Shown piece by piece: positions 18,703 through 28,608 of a stretch of DNA of 64,000 nt. Within the stretch, counting starts at the first letter, position 1. Every line of letters starts with the position of its first letter. The stretch lies in the NCBI RefSeq assembly GCF_007992095.1, contig NZ_BJZP01000001.1:1-64000 (forward strand). The letters run 5' to 3'. This stretch comes from Paenirhizobium naphthalenivorans (GTDB lineage Bacteria > Pseudomonadota > Alphaproteobacteria > Rhizobiales > Rhizobiaceae). Under the pieces are notes generated by a model. The model ran no database searches, was not told the DNA's origin, and saw nothing but the letters and a program-made list of their open reading frames with translations. The translations under genes and the position numbers were made by a program.

Positions 18703-19460
18703 ATCTCGAAGCCATCAAGGCGATTTACTACTACGAGATGGCGAGGATGCGCCGAACCTTGCTGCAAAGCGTGGTGTCTCCGGTGATTACCACGGCACTT
18801 TATTTCATCGTCTTCGGCGCTGCCGTCGGTTCGCGCATGGAGCCGGTTGATGGGGTGGGCTACGGTGGCTTCATCACACCGGGACTGATCATGCTGACGC
18901 TGATCACCCAATGCGTGATGAACGGCTCGAGCGGCATCTATTTTCCGAAATTCACCGGGACGATCTACGAGATTCTCTCGGCTCCGATCGCCATGGCGGA
19001 AATCCTGATCGGCTATGTCGGCGCCGCGACGACCAAAGGCATGATGATCGGCTTGATCATTCTGGCGACTGCCGCCTTCTTCGTCGATCTGCGGATCGAC
19101 CATCCGGTGCTAATGCTTGTCTTCATGCTGCTGACGGCCGTATCCTTCAGTCTGGCAGGCTTCATCATCGGCATTTGGGCGAAGAATTTTGAACAATTGA
19201 GCATGGTGCCGATGCTGGTGATTCCTCCGCTCACCTTCCTTGGCGGGACTTTCTATTCCATTGATGTGCTGCCCCCCTTCTGGCAGACGGTCAGCCATTT
19301 CAATCCGGTTCTTTACCTGGTGAGCGGTTTCCGCTGGAGCTTCTTCGGGGTCTCCGACGTACATCCGTTGATCAGTCTGGCGATGATCGGGCTGTTTCTT
19401 GCCGTTTGTCTCGGCTTTCTCTCGTGGGTCTTCCGCACCGGCTATAAGCTGAGGACGTGA
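18699..19460 (+). CDS. ABC-2 type exporter permease (YadH-like)
   Basis: 253 residues with about six transmembrane helices. It shows the ABC-2 pattern: an N-terminal amphipathic start ([36 protein letters not shown]), [30 protein letters not shown] in the middle, and [37 protein letters not shown] toward the C-terminus, as in YadH/NodJ relatives. Together with the ATPase directly upstream it forms an inner-membrane exporter. The cargo is unknown. Confidence 0.88.
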
Positions 19461-19466
19461 ACGGGA

Positions 19467-20165
19467 TCAGTCACGTAGCCTGAGTTCGTCGCTCTGCATT
19501 TGCAGCGAGCCAAGGGTCGAGAGAAAACTCATGCCGAGCAGGCTCTGGTCGAGCCGACCCCGCTCGATGACCGCCGCCTGGACATTCTCGCGCATGATCG
19601 GGCCGAGTGCCAGTTGGCGAAGACGCAGCGGGGCGGCCATGGCACGGCCGTTGGCGGTCATGATCGTCTGGGTGAAGCTCAGATCGGCAGGGTTTATTCC
19701 GATCCGCATGGCATCCTCATAGCGCAGCGCAACCGAACTTGCGCCCGTGTCGATCAGCACGGATACGGGTACCCCGTTGATGGCGACGGAGGTCTCGAAA
19801 TGTCCGCCCAGGGACTTATGCAGCATGACTTCGGAAACACCCTCGCTGGTGGTGACGACGACCGCTCGGCCTGGCACGAGGCCGGCGAGCAGCCGGTCGC
19901 CGATCGCCTGCAATTCAAACCGGTAGAGGTAGCCGGTGGCGAGCGCGAGCACGATCAGCAGCCACACCGCCAGTTGGCGAACGCTCTCACTGAGAGAGCG
20001 CCGGGAGGCGAGCAGCCCGACCGACAGCATCGCGGCGAAGGGCAGGAGGCGGATGAGGTGGCCAAAATCCTCGTTGTCCATACCAAAACTCTGGCCGCTG
20101 TCGTGGTTGAGGAAGAGAACAGTGAGGCCGAAGCCGAGAATGGCAAGTACGATGATCAGGCGCAT
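19467..20165 (-). CDS. TIGR02281-type clan AA aspartic protease, membrane-anchored
   Basis: 232 residues. Two to three N-terminal hydrophobic segments (LIIVLAILGFGLTVLFL, LLPFAAMLSVGLLAS, LAVWLLIVLALATGYLY) precede a retropepsin-like domain with the active-site motif VSVLIDTGASSVALRYEDA and a flap and second strand (TIMTANGRAMAAPLRLRQLALG...SLLGMSFLSTLGSLQMQSDELRL). The fold is that of single-domain aspartic proteases that dimerise. Its start overlaps the stop of the DUF1289 gene by one base (TGATG), so the two are translationally coupled. The substrate is unknown. Confidence 0.87.
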   Translation of the reverse strand: MRLIIVLAILGFGLTVLFLNHDSGQSFGMDNEDFGHLIRLLPFAAMLSVGLLASRRSLSESVRQLAVWLLIVLALATGYLYRFELQAIGDRLLAGLVPGRAVVVTTSEGVSEVMLHKSLGGHFETSVAINGVPVSVLIDTGASSVALRYEDAMRIGINPADLSFTQTIMTANGRAMAAPLRLRQLALGPIMRENVQAAVIERGRLDQSLLGMSFLSTLGSLQMQSDELRLRD

Positions 20166-20386
20166 CAGTTCGTCTCTTGTTCCCGTGCCATGCGAGCGCG
20201 GCGCGTCTCACGTCGCGGCTTGCGCTCGACGGTCTGGAGCCGTGCGGGGAGCATCTGCATGATCAAGCGCCGTTCGCCGTCACTATAGCTCATCCATCCG
20301 GCGATCTCGTCCCGTGTGCGGCCGCAACCGAAGCAATAGCCGGTTTTCATGTCGATCGAGCAGACGAGGGTGCAGGGCGATTCCAT
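20165..20386 (-). CDS. DUF1289 domain-containing small Cys-rich protein
   Basis: 73 residues. The N-terminal half is the DUF1289 signature: SPCTLVCSIDMKTGYCFGCGRT, four Cys spaced to bind a metal, followed by DEIAGWMSYSDGERRLIMQMLPARL. The C-terminus is very basic (RKPRRETRRARMARE). Such proteins are often annotated as Fe-S or zinc-ribbon-like, but no function is proven. First gene of a two-gene unit with the aspartic protease. Confidence 0.85.
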   Translation of the reverse strand: MESPCTLVCSIDMKTGYCFGCGRTRDEIAGWMSYSDGERRLIMQMLPARLQTVERKPRRETRRARMAREQETN

Positions 20387-20426
20387 TCAGCGGCCTTGGT
20401 TTCTGGATGGGCTCTATATCGGGTTG

Positions 20427-21209
20427 TCAGCTCGCCATGGCAAGGGCAACAAGGCTCGCGATCTCGGCCACCTGCTGGGTTGCGCCGATCGTGTCGCCGG
20501 TATGGCCGGCGATGGCGCGGCGGACTCTGGCGGTAAAGGCGGCAACCGCGAGGGCAGCGGCAAGAATGGCGAGGAAATAGGCAAATAGCGAGGCGACCGG
20601 GATGAGCAGGATAGCGGCCAACGCCGCGCCGGTGATCAAGGTGCTGTTGAGCGACGAGCGCAAGGGGGCTCCCGCGCCGGCCGCAACGCCATTGGTGCGG
20701 GCCGGGGGCAGGGATGACCAATGCCAGACCATCAGCGCGCGGCTGAGTGCCGCTGTGGCCGGCAGGCACAACGCTGCGCTTAAGGGGGCTATATGGGTGG
20801 CAATCTCCGCGATCGCTGCTGCGCGCAAGCCGAAGGTGAGGACGAGCGCCACGGCGCCATAGGAGCCGATGCGGCTGTCTTTCATGATCGCCAGCGCATG
20901 GTCGCGGTCTCGTCCGCCGCCAAGCCCATCGGCGGCATCCGACAATCCGTCCTCATGCAGAGCGCCCGTGACGACGGCCTGCACGCCAAGGGCCGCAAAT
21001 GCGGCGAGCAGCGGGCTAGCGTGGAAAACCAGCATGAGGCACAGCGCGGCGGCGGACGGAAGGGCGATCAGGGCACCCGCCAGCGGGAAGGCGCGCACGG
21101 CGCGCGACAGGTTTCCGTCGTGGCCCACGAAGATACTTGCCGGCACGGTAATGCGGCTGAGGAAGGATACCGCCCGGGCGGTGTCGGTCAGATAGTCGCG
21201 CCAATCCAT
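20427..21209 (-). CDS. cobS: Adenosylcobinamide-GDP ribazoletransferase
   Basis: 260 residues, membrane-embedded. It joins adenosylcobinamide-GDP to alpha-ribazole (or its phosphate) to make cobalamin, the final step of nucleotide-loop assembly. The signature acidic motif is [36 protein letters not shown], which binds metal. Several hydrophobic helices follow ([20 protein letters not shown] and others). It is divergent from cobT, whose product supplies alpha-ribazole phosphate, so the two act in sequence. This gene is also called cobV in the aerobic-pathway nomenclature. Confidence 0.95.
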   Translation of the reverse strand: MDWRDYLTDTARAVSFLSRITVPASIFVGHDGNLSRAVRAFPLAGALIALPSAAALCLMLVFHASPLLAAFAALGVQAVVTGALHEDGLSDAADGLGGGRDRDHALAIMKDSRIGSYGAVALVLTFGLRAAAIAEIATHIAPLSAALCLPATAALSRALMVWHWSSLPPARTNGVAAGAGAPLRSSLNSTLITGAALAAILLIPVASLFAYFLAILAAALAVAAFTARVRRAIAGHTGDTIGATQQVAEIASLVALAMAS

Positions 21210-21337
21210 CGGATCGGGTCACTCCATTGCAAAGACGACGGTGCGCACCGCTTTTTGGCTTGTTGCGGTAGGGCGCGGTCCGTATTAGAGGAGCCACAAA
21301 GCCCGATTTCGACGCAGATTACAAGGAAGCCTTCCTC

Positions 21338-22357
21338 ATGACCGTGACCGGCCTGCCCTTCGATGATTTCCGCGCACTGCTGCGCGACCTGCCCGGTCCG
21401 AACACGGCGGCCCTGATTGCGGCCCGCGAGCGTGACAAGCAACTGACAAAGCCGGCCGGCTCGCTTGGACGTCTGGAAGAGATTGCCATGTGGCTCGCCG
21501 CCTGGACTGGACGTCCGCCGGCGGTGACGCGGCCGCTGGTGGCGATCTTCGCCGGCAATCATGGCGTCACCAAGCATGGCATCACGCCTTATCCGTCGTC
21601 GGTGACGCAGCAGATGGTCGAGAACTTCGCCGCCGGCGGCGCCGCGATCAACCAGATCTGTGCGACCTATGACCTCGGCCTGAAGATCTTCGATCTGGCG
21701 CTCGATTATCCGACCGGTGACATCACCTGCGAGGCGGCGCTTTCCGAGCGCGATTGCGCCGCGACCATGGCCTTCGGCATGGAGGCGATCGCCGGCGGCA
21801 CCGACCTGCTGTGCATCGGCGAGATGGGGATTGGCAATACGACGATCGCCGCGGCGATTAATCTTGCGCTCTACGGTGGCCCCGCCGAGGAATGGGTCGG
21901 TCCCGGTACCGGATCGGAGGGAGACGTGCTCCTGCGCAAGGTCGAGGCTGTCAAGACTGCCGTCGCGTTCCACAAGGAACATCTCGACGATCCGCTGGAA
22001 ATCCTGCGCCGGCTCGGCGGGCGCGAGATCGCCGCCATGGCGGGTGCTATCCTTGCCTGCCGTGTGGAGAAGATCCCGGTGCTGATCGACGGCTATGTCG
22101 CGACAGCGGCTGCGGCGATCCTCAAGGCCGCCAATCCCTCGGCGCTTGATCACTGCCTGATCGGCCATGTCTCCGGAGAGCCTGGCCACCTGAAAGCGAT
22201 CGAGAAGCTCGGCAAGACTCCGCTTCTTGCGCTCGGCATGCGGTTGGGTGAAGGCACGGGTGCGGCACTTGCCGCCGGCATCGTCAAGGCCGCCGCCGCC
22301 TGCCATTCCGGCATGGCGACTTTTGAGACAGCCGGGGTGTCGACCAAGGATGGCTGA
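21338..22357 (+). CDS. cobT: Nicotinate-nucleotide--dimethylbenzimidazole phosphoribosyltransferase
   Basis: 339 residues. It transfers phosphoribose from nicotinate mononucleotide to 5,6-dimethylbenzimidazole, giving alpha-ribazole 5'-phosphate for CobS. Family landmarks: TKPAGSLGRLEEIAMWLAAWTG, IFAGNHGVTKHGITPYPSSVTQQMV, GEMGIGNTTIAAAI, VLIDGYVATAAAAILKA and the C-terminal LGMRLGEGTGAALA with the catalytic Glu. Its stop overlaps the start of dgkA by eight bases. No cobalamin riboswitch is visible in the 128-base divergent spacer. Also called cobU. Confidence 0.95.
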   Translation: MTVTGLPFDDFRALLRDLPGPNTAALIAARERDKQLTKPAGSLGRLEEIAMWLAAWTGRPPAVTRPLVAIFAGNHGVTKHGITPYPSSVTQQMVENFAAGGAAINQICATYDLGLKIFDLALDYPTGDITCEAALSERDCAATMAFGMEAIAGGTDLLCIGEMGIGNTTIAAAINLALYGGPAEEWVGPGTGSEGDVLLRKVEAVKTAVAFHKEHLDDPLEILRRLGGREIAAMAGAILACRVEKIPVLIDGYVATAAAAILKAANPSALDHCLIGHVSGEPGHLKAIEKLGKTPLLALGMRLGEGTGAALAAGIVKAAAACHSGMATFETAGVSTKDG

Positions 22358-22754
22358 GGGAGCGCGTGACAAAGCCGCGGACGAGCAGGCCGCGGCGACG
22401 ATCAAGAAAAACACCGGCGTCGCTCATTTTTTCGCGGCCGCCCGCTACTCCTTCCAAGGGTTCCGCCGTCTGATTGGTGAGTCGGCGTTCCGCCACGAAT
22501 TGCTGGCGCTTGCTCTCGGACTCGCACTGTTTGCGCTGGTTGGCGCAAGTCTTGCCGAGTATGTCGGGTTTCTCGTGCTGATGCTGGTGCTGTTCTGCAT
22601 CGAGGCGATCAATACGGCAATCGAGGAACTGGTCGACCGCATTTCGCCGGAAATCTCGACGGTCGGTCGCAATGCCAAGGATCTCGGCTCGTTTTCCGTG
22701 TTCTGCCTGCTGGTGGCCAACGGCGTCTATGCCGGTTATGTGGTCTTCTTCTGA
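22350..22754 (+). CDS. dgkA: Diacylglycerol kinase (undecaprenol-kinase-like integral membrane type)
   Basis: 134 residues from ATG 22350, inside the end of cobT. The family pattern is complete: an N-terminal amphipathic stretch (FFAAARYSFQGFRRLIGESAFRHEL), three transmembrane helices, and the active-site motif FCIEAINTAIEELVDRISPE with the catalytic Glu, then AKDLGSFSVF. It phosphorylates diacylglycerol released by, for example, osmoregulated glucan modification, recycling it into phospholipid. It ends at the base before the convergent EEP gene. Confidence 0.93.
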   Translation: MAEGARDKAADEQAAATIKKNTGVAHFFAAARYSFQGFRRLIGESAFRHELLALALGLALFALVGASLAEYVGFLVLMLVLFCIEAINTAIEELVDRISPEISTVGRNAKDLGSFSVFCLLVANGVYAGYVVFF

Positions 22755-23720
22755 TCAGAAGTGGACCTTGGCGACGACCGCACGGTGGTTCGACGGCCAT
22801 GGCGTTACGACGATGTCCGCGTCCGGCGATTTTTCTCCAACGACGGAAACGCTGAGCGTTTCCAGTTTTTTTCCGCGCGCAAAGATGTAGTCGATGCGAT
22901 CGTGGTGGTCTTGTGGGTCGTTCGGTTCCGTTGTCGGGGTCCAGGTGAAGGCCGGCTTGGCCACTTCGTCGGGATAGGCCGCGCGCAGCAGATCGGTAAA
23001 TCCGCCTTGCTGCTCGATGCGCAAGGCTGAGGGATATTTCACCACCATTGGCTGGTGGCCAGCCTTGACGGCCGCCTCGGTCCAGTCCCGGTAGGATGGC
23101 TCGCGGAGATCCCCGAAGAGGAAGACAGCGTCGGCGGCTTCGGTCCCCTTGAGTTCCTTCATCAGCAGATCCAATGCCGGGCCGCGTGCGGCTGCGGCAG
23201 CCTTGATGGCTTCGTCGGCTGTCTTGAGGAAGGGCGCCGAACCGTAGTCGATGCCGAGCAATTGGTAGGGTTGGTAGGGATAGTCCGTCAGTTGGATATT
23301 GAAGGCATAGATCTTGCGACCACCGACGTCGATCTCGGCCCCGAGATCATTGGCGGTCGGCTTGCCGATCGGATAGCGGCTGAGGATGGCGTTAGCCCAC
23401 AGCGCCGGGTTGGTCTTCGTTTGCTCGTAATAATGGAAGCCGAGTGCCTTGGCGAGGTCGCTGGCGACACTCTCTCCGGTTGGCACGCAGTCGTCGGCAT
23501 CACAGACGTCCGGTTCCGGCTTGGTTTCCTGGATGCCGATAATGTCCGCGCCTGAGGCCCGGATAACAGCGGCCGTCTCGGAGATGTCCTTGTCCTCGTT
23601 GGCGCCGCCGCCCCAGATATTGAAGCTCATCACCGTCAGTTCGGAGGGCGCGTCGGCAGCAAGGGCCGGTGTGGCGGCAAGCACCGTCGAGAATATAGTC
23701 GCACGCAGCAGTCGCGTCAT
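22755..23720 (-). CDS. Secreted endonuclease/exonuclease/phosphatase family protein
   Basis: 321 residues from ATG 23720 (MTRLLRATIFS), with a signal peptide ending PALAADAP; the frame is open further upstream, where it runs antisense to the kinase gene. EEP motifs: LTVMSFNIWGGG, IIGIQETKPEPD (catalytic Glu), FNIQLTDYPYQPYQ, DAVFLFGDLREPSYRDWTEA, DRIDYIFARGKKL and WPSNHRAVVAKVHF. The GDLREPS site has Leu-Arg where Phe/Met-Asn is usual, but the Asp and the SNHRA His remain. It is a periplasmic or secreted phosphodiesterase of unknown substrate. Tail-to-tail with dgkA. Confidence 0.85.
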   Translation of the reverse strand: MTRLLRATIFSTVLAATPALAADAPSELTVMSFNIWGGGANEDKDISETAAVIRASGADIIGIQETKPEPDVCDADDCVPTGESVASDLAKALGFHYYEQTKTNPALWANAILSRYPIGKPTANDLGAEIDVGGRKIYAFNIQLTDYPYQPYQLLGIDYGSAPFLKTADEAIKAAAAARGPALDLLMKELKGTEAADAVFLFGDLREPSYRDWTEAAVKAGHQPMVVKYPSALRIEQQGGFTDLLRAAYPDEVAKPAFTWTPTTEPNDPQDHHDRIDYIFARGKKLETLSVSVVGEKSPDADIVVTPWPSNHRAVVAKVHF

Positions 23721-23826
23721 GGGGGCATCCCGAATCCGTGTAGGTCGCCAGAAGATAGGCTGGATGAATGACGGACGCACGAAAGAAATCGGGCTGCTAT
23801 GCCCTTGCCGAGGGGATGGATTGCCG

Positions 23827-25362
<1,536 letters not shown>

Positions 25363-25471
25363 ATGCCGGAAAATCACTCGTGAAAGATCAGGGAAATCTA
25401 TCCGGTATTCCTTAAAAAGATACTGTCGAAAAGGATTTGTTTGCCATGATCGCCAAGGTTTCGTTGTTGAA

Positions 25472-26053
25472 ATGGGCGAAAATGTGAAGCTTACCGGACG
25501 CGGTGCACACGATGCAATCGTCGGCTTTTCGATGCTGTTTCTCGGGCTCTTGATCGCGGCCAAGCTGCAGCAGCAGAACAGCCAGGTTCTTACCGGCCGT
25601 TTCGTCGTCATCGACGGGGATACGTTGGTGGTGGATGGATTGCACATCCGGCTTGAAGGGATCGATGCGCCGGAGATCGGCCAGATGTGCCATGCGGGCG
25701 GGCAAGTGACGGCCTGTGGTGACGCAGCGCGGCGGCGGCTGGCCGTCTGGGCGGCGCTGGACAAGTTTGCATGCGTCGGCGAGGATCGCGACCGCTACAA
25801 TCGGCTGCTGGTCCGGTGCAGGGTTGGCGATACCAATGTCAATGCGGCGATGGTGCGCGAAGGACGTGCCGTGGCTTACGGCGACTACATGGCCGAAGAA
25901 GCGGCGGCAAGGCGGGACGGGAACGGCATCTGGGCTGGTGATTTCCAGCGGCCGCAGGACTGGCGGCGCGAGAAGCACCTGCCGGCGGCTGGGGAGAGTT
26001 ACGTTCCCGCGGGATTTTGGGCTTTCGTCGGGCGCTGGCTTGGTGTCAACTGA
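25472..26053 (+). CDS. Membrane-anchored thermonuclease (SNase-like) family protein
   Basis: 193 residues from ATG 25472. An uncleaved hydrophobic anchor (IVGFSMLFLGLLIAAKL, about 17-33) is followed by a staphylococcal-nuclease domain: VIDGDTLVVDGLHIRLEGIDAPEIGQ (Ca-binding Asp and first Arg), a middle segment CVGEDRDRYNRLLVRC, and AAMVREGRAVAYGDYMAEEAAAR. Active-site Asp/Arg/Glu positions appear conserved, so a phosphodiesterase is plausible. The C-terminus (AGFWAFVGRWLGVN) is hydrophobic. Divergent from the kinase gene; the GST gene follows after 21 bases. Confidence 0.85.
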   Translation: MGENVKLTGRGAHDAIVGFSMLFLGLLIAAKLQQQNSQVLTGRFVVIDGDTLVVDGLHIRLEGIDAPEIGQMCHAGGQVTACGDAARRRLAVWAALDKFACVGEDRDRYNRLLVRCRVGDTNVNAAMVREGRAVAYGDYMAEEAAARRDGNGIWAGDFQRPQDWRREKHLPAAGESYVPAGFWAFVGRWLGVN

Positions 26054-26074
26054 GGCTAAACAACGGGAGGTTTC

Positions 26075-26686
26075 ATGAAGCTCTATGACGGCGGGCGTGC
26101 GCCCAATCCACGGCGGGTGACGGTTTTTCTCAAGGAAAAGGGGATCGAAGTCGAGACGGTTCCGGTCGACATGGGCTCGCTCGGCCACAAGTCGGCGGAG
26201 ATCACGACGAAGAACCCGCTACAGCGGCTGCCGGTCCTTGAGCTCGATGACGGCACGGTGATCTGCGAATCCGTTGCCATTTGCCGCTATTTCGAGGAGA
26301 TCCAGCCGGAACCTGCGCTGTTCGGCATCGACGCCAAGGACAAGGCGCTGGTCGAGATGTGGAACCGGCGCGCGGAACTGAACTTTCTCGCATCGGTCGC
26401 CGCTGCCTTCCGCCACCTCCATCCGGCCATGGCCACCTGGGAAGTACCGCAGGTTCCGGACTGGGGCGAGGCGAACAAGCCCAAGGTGCTTGATTTCCTG
26501 CGCTTCCTTGATGGCGAGCTTGCAAAACGCGAATTCATCGCCGGGCCGCGCTACACGATCGCCGACATTACCGCGATGATCGCCTTTGAATTCATGAAGC
26601 CGGCGAAGATTTCCTGCCCGGAGGACCTCACCCATGTCTGGCGCTGGTTCAAAGCCGTGCAGGCGCGGTCGAGCGCGGCGCTCTGA
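26075..26686 (+). CDS. Glutathione S-transferase family protein
   Basis: 203 residues, standard GST length. The N-terminal thioredoxin-like domain reads MKLYDGGRAPNPRRVTVFLKEKGIEVE, with the glutathione-contact segment LQRLPVLELDDGTVICESVAICRYFEE (cis-Pro and E-S pair). The all-helical C-terminal domain ends with RYTIADITAMIAFEFMK, the N-capping box. GGGAGG precedes the start. Cytosolic detoxification or thiol-transfer enzyme; substrate unknown. It is followed after 6 bases by the uracil-DNA glycosylase-like gene. Confidence 0.9.
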   Translation: MKLYDGGRAPNPRRVTVFLKEKGIEVETVPVDMGSLGHKSAEITTKNPLQRLPVLELDDGTVICESVAICRYFEEIQPEPALFGIDAKDKALVEMWNRRAELNFLASVAAAFRHLHPAMATWEVPQVPDWGEANKPKVLDFLRFLDGELAKREFIAGPRYTIADITAMIAFEFMKPAKISCPEDLTHVWRWFKAVQARSSAAL

Positions 26687-26692
26687 CCGGGC

Positions 26693-27352
26693 GTGACCAT
26701 GCGTGACGGAGCAAGTGCCGGGATTGACGAAGCGCTTGACCGGCTGAGGTGCGCGATTGCGGCTTGCCGGATCTGCCGTGATTGCCCGGCGGGCGGGCCG
26801 CAGAACCGTCTGCCGCATGAACCGCGCCCCGTCGCCACGATCTCGGCGAGGGCGCGTATTCTGATCGCCGGCCAGGCGCCGGGACTCAAGGTGCACCAGA
26901 CCGGCTTGCCGTTCAACGATGCCTCGGGGGACCGGTTGCGGCAGTGGCTGGGTGTGGACCGGGAGCTGTTCTATGATCGCGACCGTTTCGCCATCGTGCC
27001 GATGGGATTCTGCTTTCCCGGCTACAACGCGCAGGGCCATGACCTGCCGCCACGGGCTGAGTGCGCGCCGCAGTGGCGCGACATGGTGATGGCCGCCATG
27101 CCGCAGATCGAACTCGTGCTGGCGATCGGGCAGTACGCGCAGGGCTGGCATCTGGGCGACCGTCGGAAGAAGACGATGACCGAGACGGTCGAGCATTGGC
27201 GGGACTACTGGCAAGGCAATGTCGAAGGGCCGAAGGTTTTGCCGCTGCCGCATCCGAGCTGGCGTAATACCGGCTGGCTGAGACGCCACCCCTGGTTCGA
27301 GGCCGAAGTTCTTCCGATTCTGAGAGTGGAAGTGGACAAGCTGATCCAGTGA
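26693..27352 (+). CDS. Uracil-DNA glycosylase family protein
   Basis: 219 residues. Family motifs: RILIAGQAPGLKVHQTGLPFNDASGDRLRQWL (the GQAPG/G-x-A-P-G glycosylase loop), the middle FAIVPMGFCFPGYN, ELVLAIGQYAQ and the C-terminal LPHPSWRNTGWLRRHPWFE (HPS catalytic loop). The CRICRDCPAGG near the N-terminus gives Cys pairs, but the full four-Cys iron-sulfur pattern of family 4/5 UDGs is not obvious. It resembles the widely distributed uncharacterised UDG-superfamily proteins. Starts at GTG 26693 or ATG 26699, six bases after the GST gene. Confidence 0.82.
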   Translation: MTMRDGASAGIDEALDRLRCAIAACRICRDCPAGGPQNRLPHEPRPVATISARARILIAGQAPGLKVHQTGLPFNDASGDRLRQWLGVDRELFYDRDRFAIVPMGFCFPGYNAQGHDLPPRAECAPQWRDMVMAAMPQIELVLAIGQYAQGWHLGDRRKKTMTETVEHWRDYWQGNVEGPKVLPLPHPSWRNTGWLRRHPWFEAEVLPILRVEVDKLIQ

Positions 27353-27416
27353 AACGATTTTCTTTGCTTTAATAAAATTCGAGCTATATCGAGAAAATTA
27401 TTCGAAAGGCTTTGCC

Positions 27417-27905
27417 ATGGACCGACTCGACCGAAAAATTCTGCGCATCCTCCAGGAAGACTCGACGCTGGCCGTTGCCGATCTGGCGAAAAAGGTCGGT
27501 CTGTCGACCACGCCGTGCTGGCGTCGCATCCAGAAGATGGAGGAAGACGGCATCATTCGTCGCCGGGTCGCGCTGCTTGATCCGGTTAAGGTCAATACCA
27601 AGGTCACCGTCTTCGTTTCGGTGCGCACCGGCAGCCACTCGATTGAATGGCTCAAGCGCTTTTCCGAAGTCGTGGCGGAATTCCCGGAAGTGGTCGAATT
27701 CTATCGCATGAGCGGAGACGTCGATTATCTGCTGCGCGTCGTCGTGCCGGACATTGCCGCCTATGACGCCTTCTACAAGCGGATGATCGCCAAGATCGAA
27801 ATCCGCGATGTCTCATCGGCGTTCGCCATGGAGCAGATCAAGTACACGACGGAACTGCCGCTCGACTACATGTTGCTCGACAACCAGAAGAACGCCGAGG
27901 ACTGA
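27417..27905 (+). CDS. Lrp/AsnC family transcriptional regulator
   Basis: 162 residues. N-terminal winged helix: MDRLDRKILRILQEDSTLAVADLAKKVGLSTTPCWRRIQKMEEDGIIRRRVALLDP, with the recognition helix at LSTTPCWRRIQKME. The C-terminal RAM domain begins KVTVFVSVRTGSHSIEWLKRF and includes VVEFYRMSGDVDYLLRVVVPDIAAYDAFY. It is a cytosolic, probably octameric, regulator responding to an amino acid. The AT-rich upstream stretch contains TTCGAGCTATATCGAGAA, an imperfect palindrome that could be an autoregulatory site. Confidence 0.92.
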   Translation: MDRLDRKILRILQEDSTLAVADLAKKVGLSTTPCWRRIQKMEEDGIIRRRVALLDPVKVNTKVTVFVSVRTGSHSIEWLKRFSEVVAEFPEVVEFYRMSGDVDYLLRVVVPDIAAYDAFYKRMIAKIEIRDVSSAFAMEQIKYTTELPLDYMLLDNQKNAED

Positions 27906-27915
27906 CGCGGAGGCC

Positions 27916-28608
27916 TCAGGGCTTCAGGCGCTTGAGGATATTCTCGCTTTTCAGCTCGCGAACGGCATCCCTGCCGATCCAGCGGGCTGTTTTGTCGGTG
28001 CTTGCCGCAAGGCGTTCGGCCAGCGCCAGCGTCGGGCCGTAGCAGGCGCGATTGCGCTTTCCGATATTGCGCAGCGCCCAGTTCACCGCCTTTTTGACGA
28101 AATTGCGCGGATCTGTCGCGTGCTTTTCGATCAGCGGCAGATAGGCAAGCAGGGTCTCGTCCGGCTCCGTCTTGCGATGGACCGAGGCACCAGCGATCAT
28201 GGCAAAACCCGTACGCCGCACATATTCGCGTGGATCTGCGGCGAATTCTTCGACCAGCGCCCGCCAGAAAGGCGTCTCGGTAAACAGATCTGCGGCGGTG
28301 TCGACCACTTCCCAGGAATTGAAATCGCCGGCCCAGGTCCGCGCCTCCTCGACCTTCAGCCGCTTTGGCTCGGCGGTGAGGATCGCCAGCATGCGCGCAT
28401 CGCGAAGGCCGGTGCGCCACAGGGCAAGCGCTCTGGCGTGATCGCGCTTCACCTGCTTCACGACCGCCCGCATTTGCGGTGTCGTGATGCCCAGCGCGGT
28501 TGCAGTCTCGATGCCGTAACGAGCCATCCCCGCTATGTTCGCTTCGTTGCCGAGTGCGCGCAGATGAACGAGGATTTCTTCGACTGACGCGCCGGGCGTA
28601 AGCGTCAT
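27916..28608 (-). CDS. DNA alkylation repair protein (AlkD-like HEAT-repeat)
   Basis: 230 residues. The sequence is almost entirely paired helices, as in AlkC/AlkD HEAT-repeat glycosylases: ARYGIETATALGITTPQMRAVVKQVKRDHALALALWRT-like repeats, then RMLAILTAEPKRLKVEEARTWAGDFNSWEVVDTAADLF (the WAGDFNSWEVVD block with catalytic-type Asp and Trp) and REYVRRTGFAMIAG. It may remove alkylated bases, although many homologues are of unproven activity. Its start overlaps the stop of the dehydrogenase gene by four bases. Confidence 0.82.
   Translation of the reverse strand: MTLTPGASVEEILVHLRALGNEANIAGMARYGIETATALGITTPQMRAVVKQVKRDHARALALWRTGLRDARMLAILTAEPKRLKVEEARTWAGDFNSWEVVDTAADLFTETPFWRALVEEFAADPREYVRRTGFAMIAGASVHRKTEPDETLLAYLPLIEKHATDPRNFVKKAVNWALRNIGKRNRACYGPTLALAERLAASTDKTARWIGRDAVRELKSENILKRLKP

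Noticed and set aside
21210..21337. Cobalamin riboswitch between cobS and cobT
   Set aside because: No B12-box-like core or extended stem-loop set was seen in the 128-base divergent spacer, which is also short for that riboswitch.
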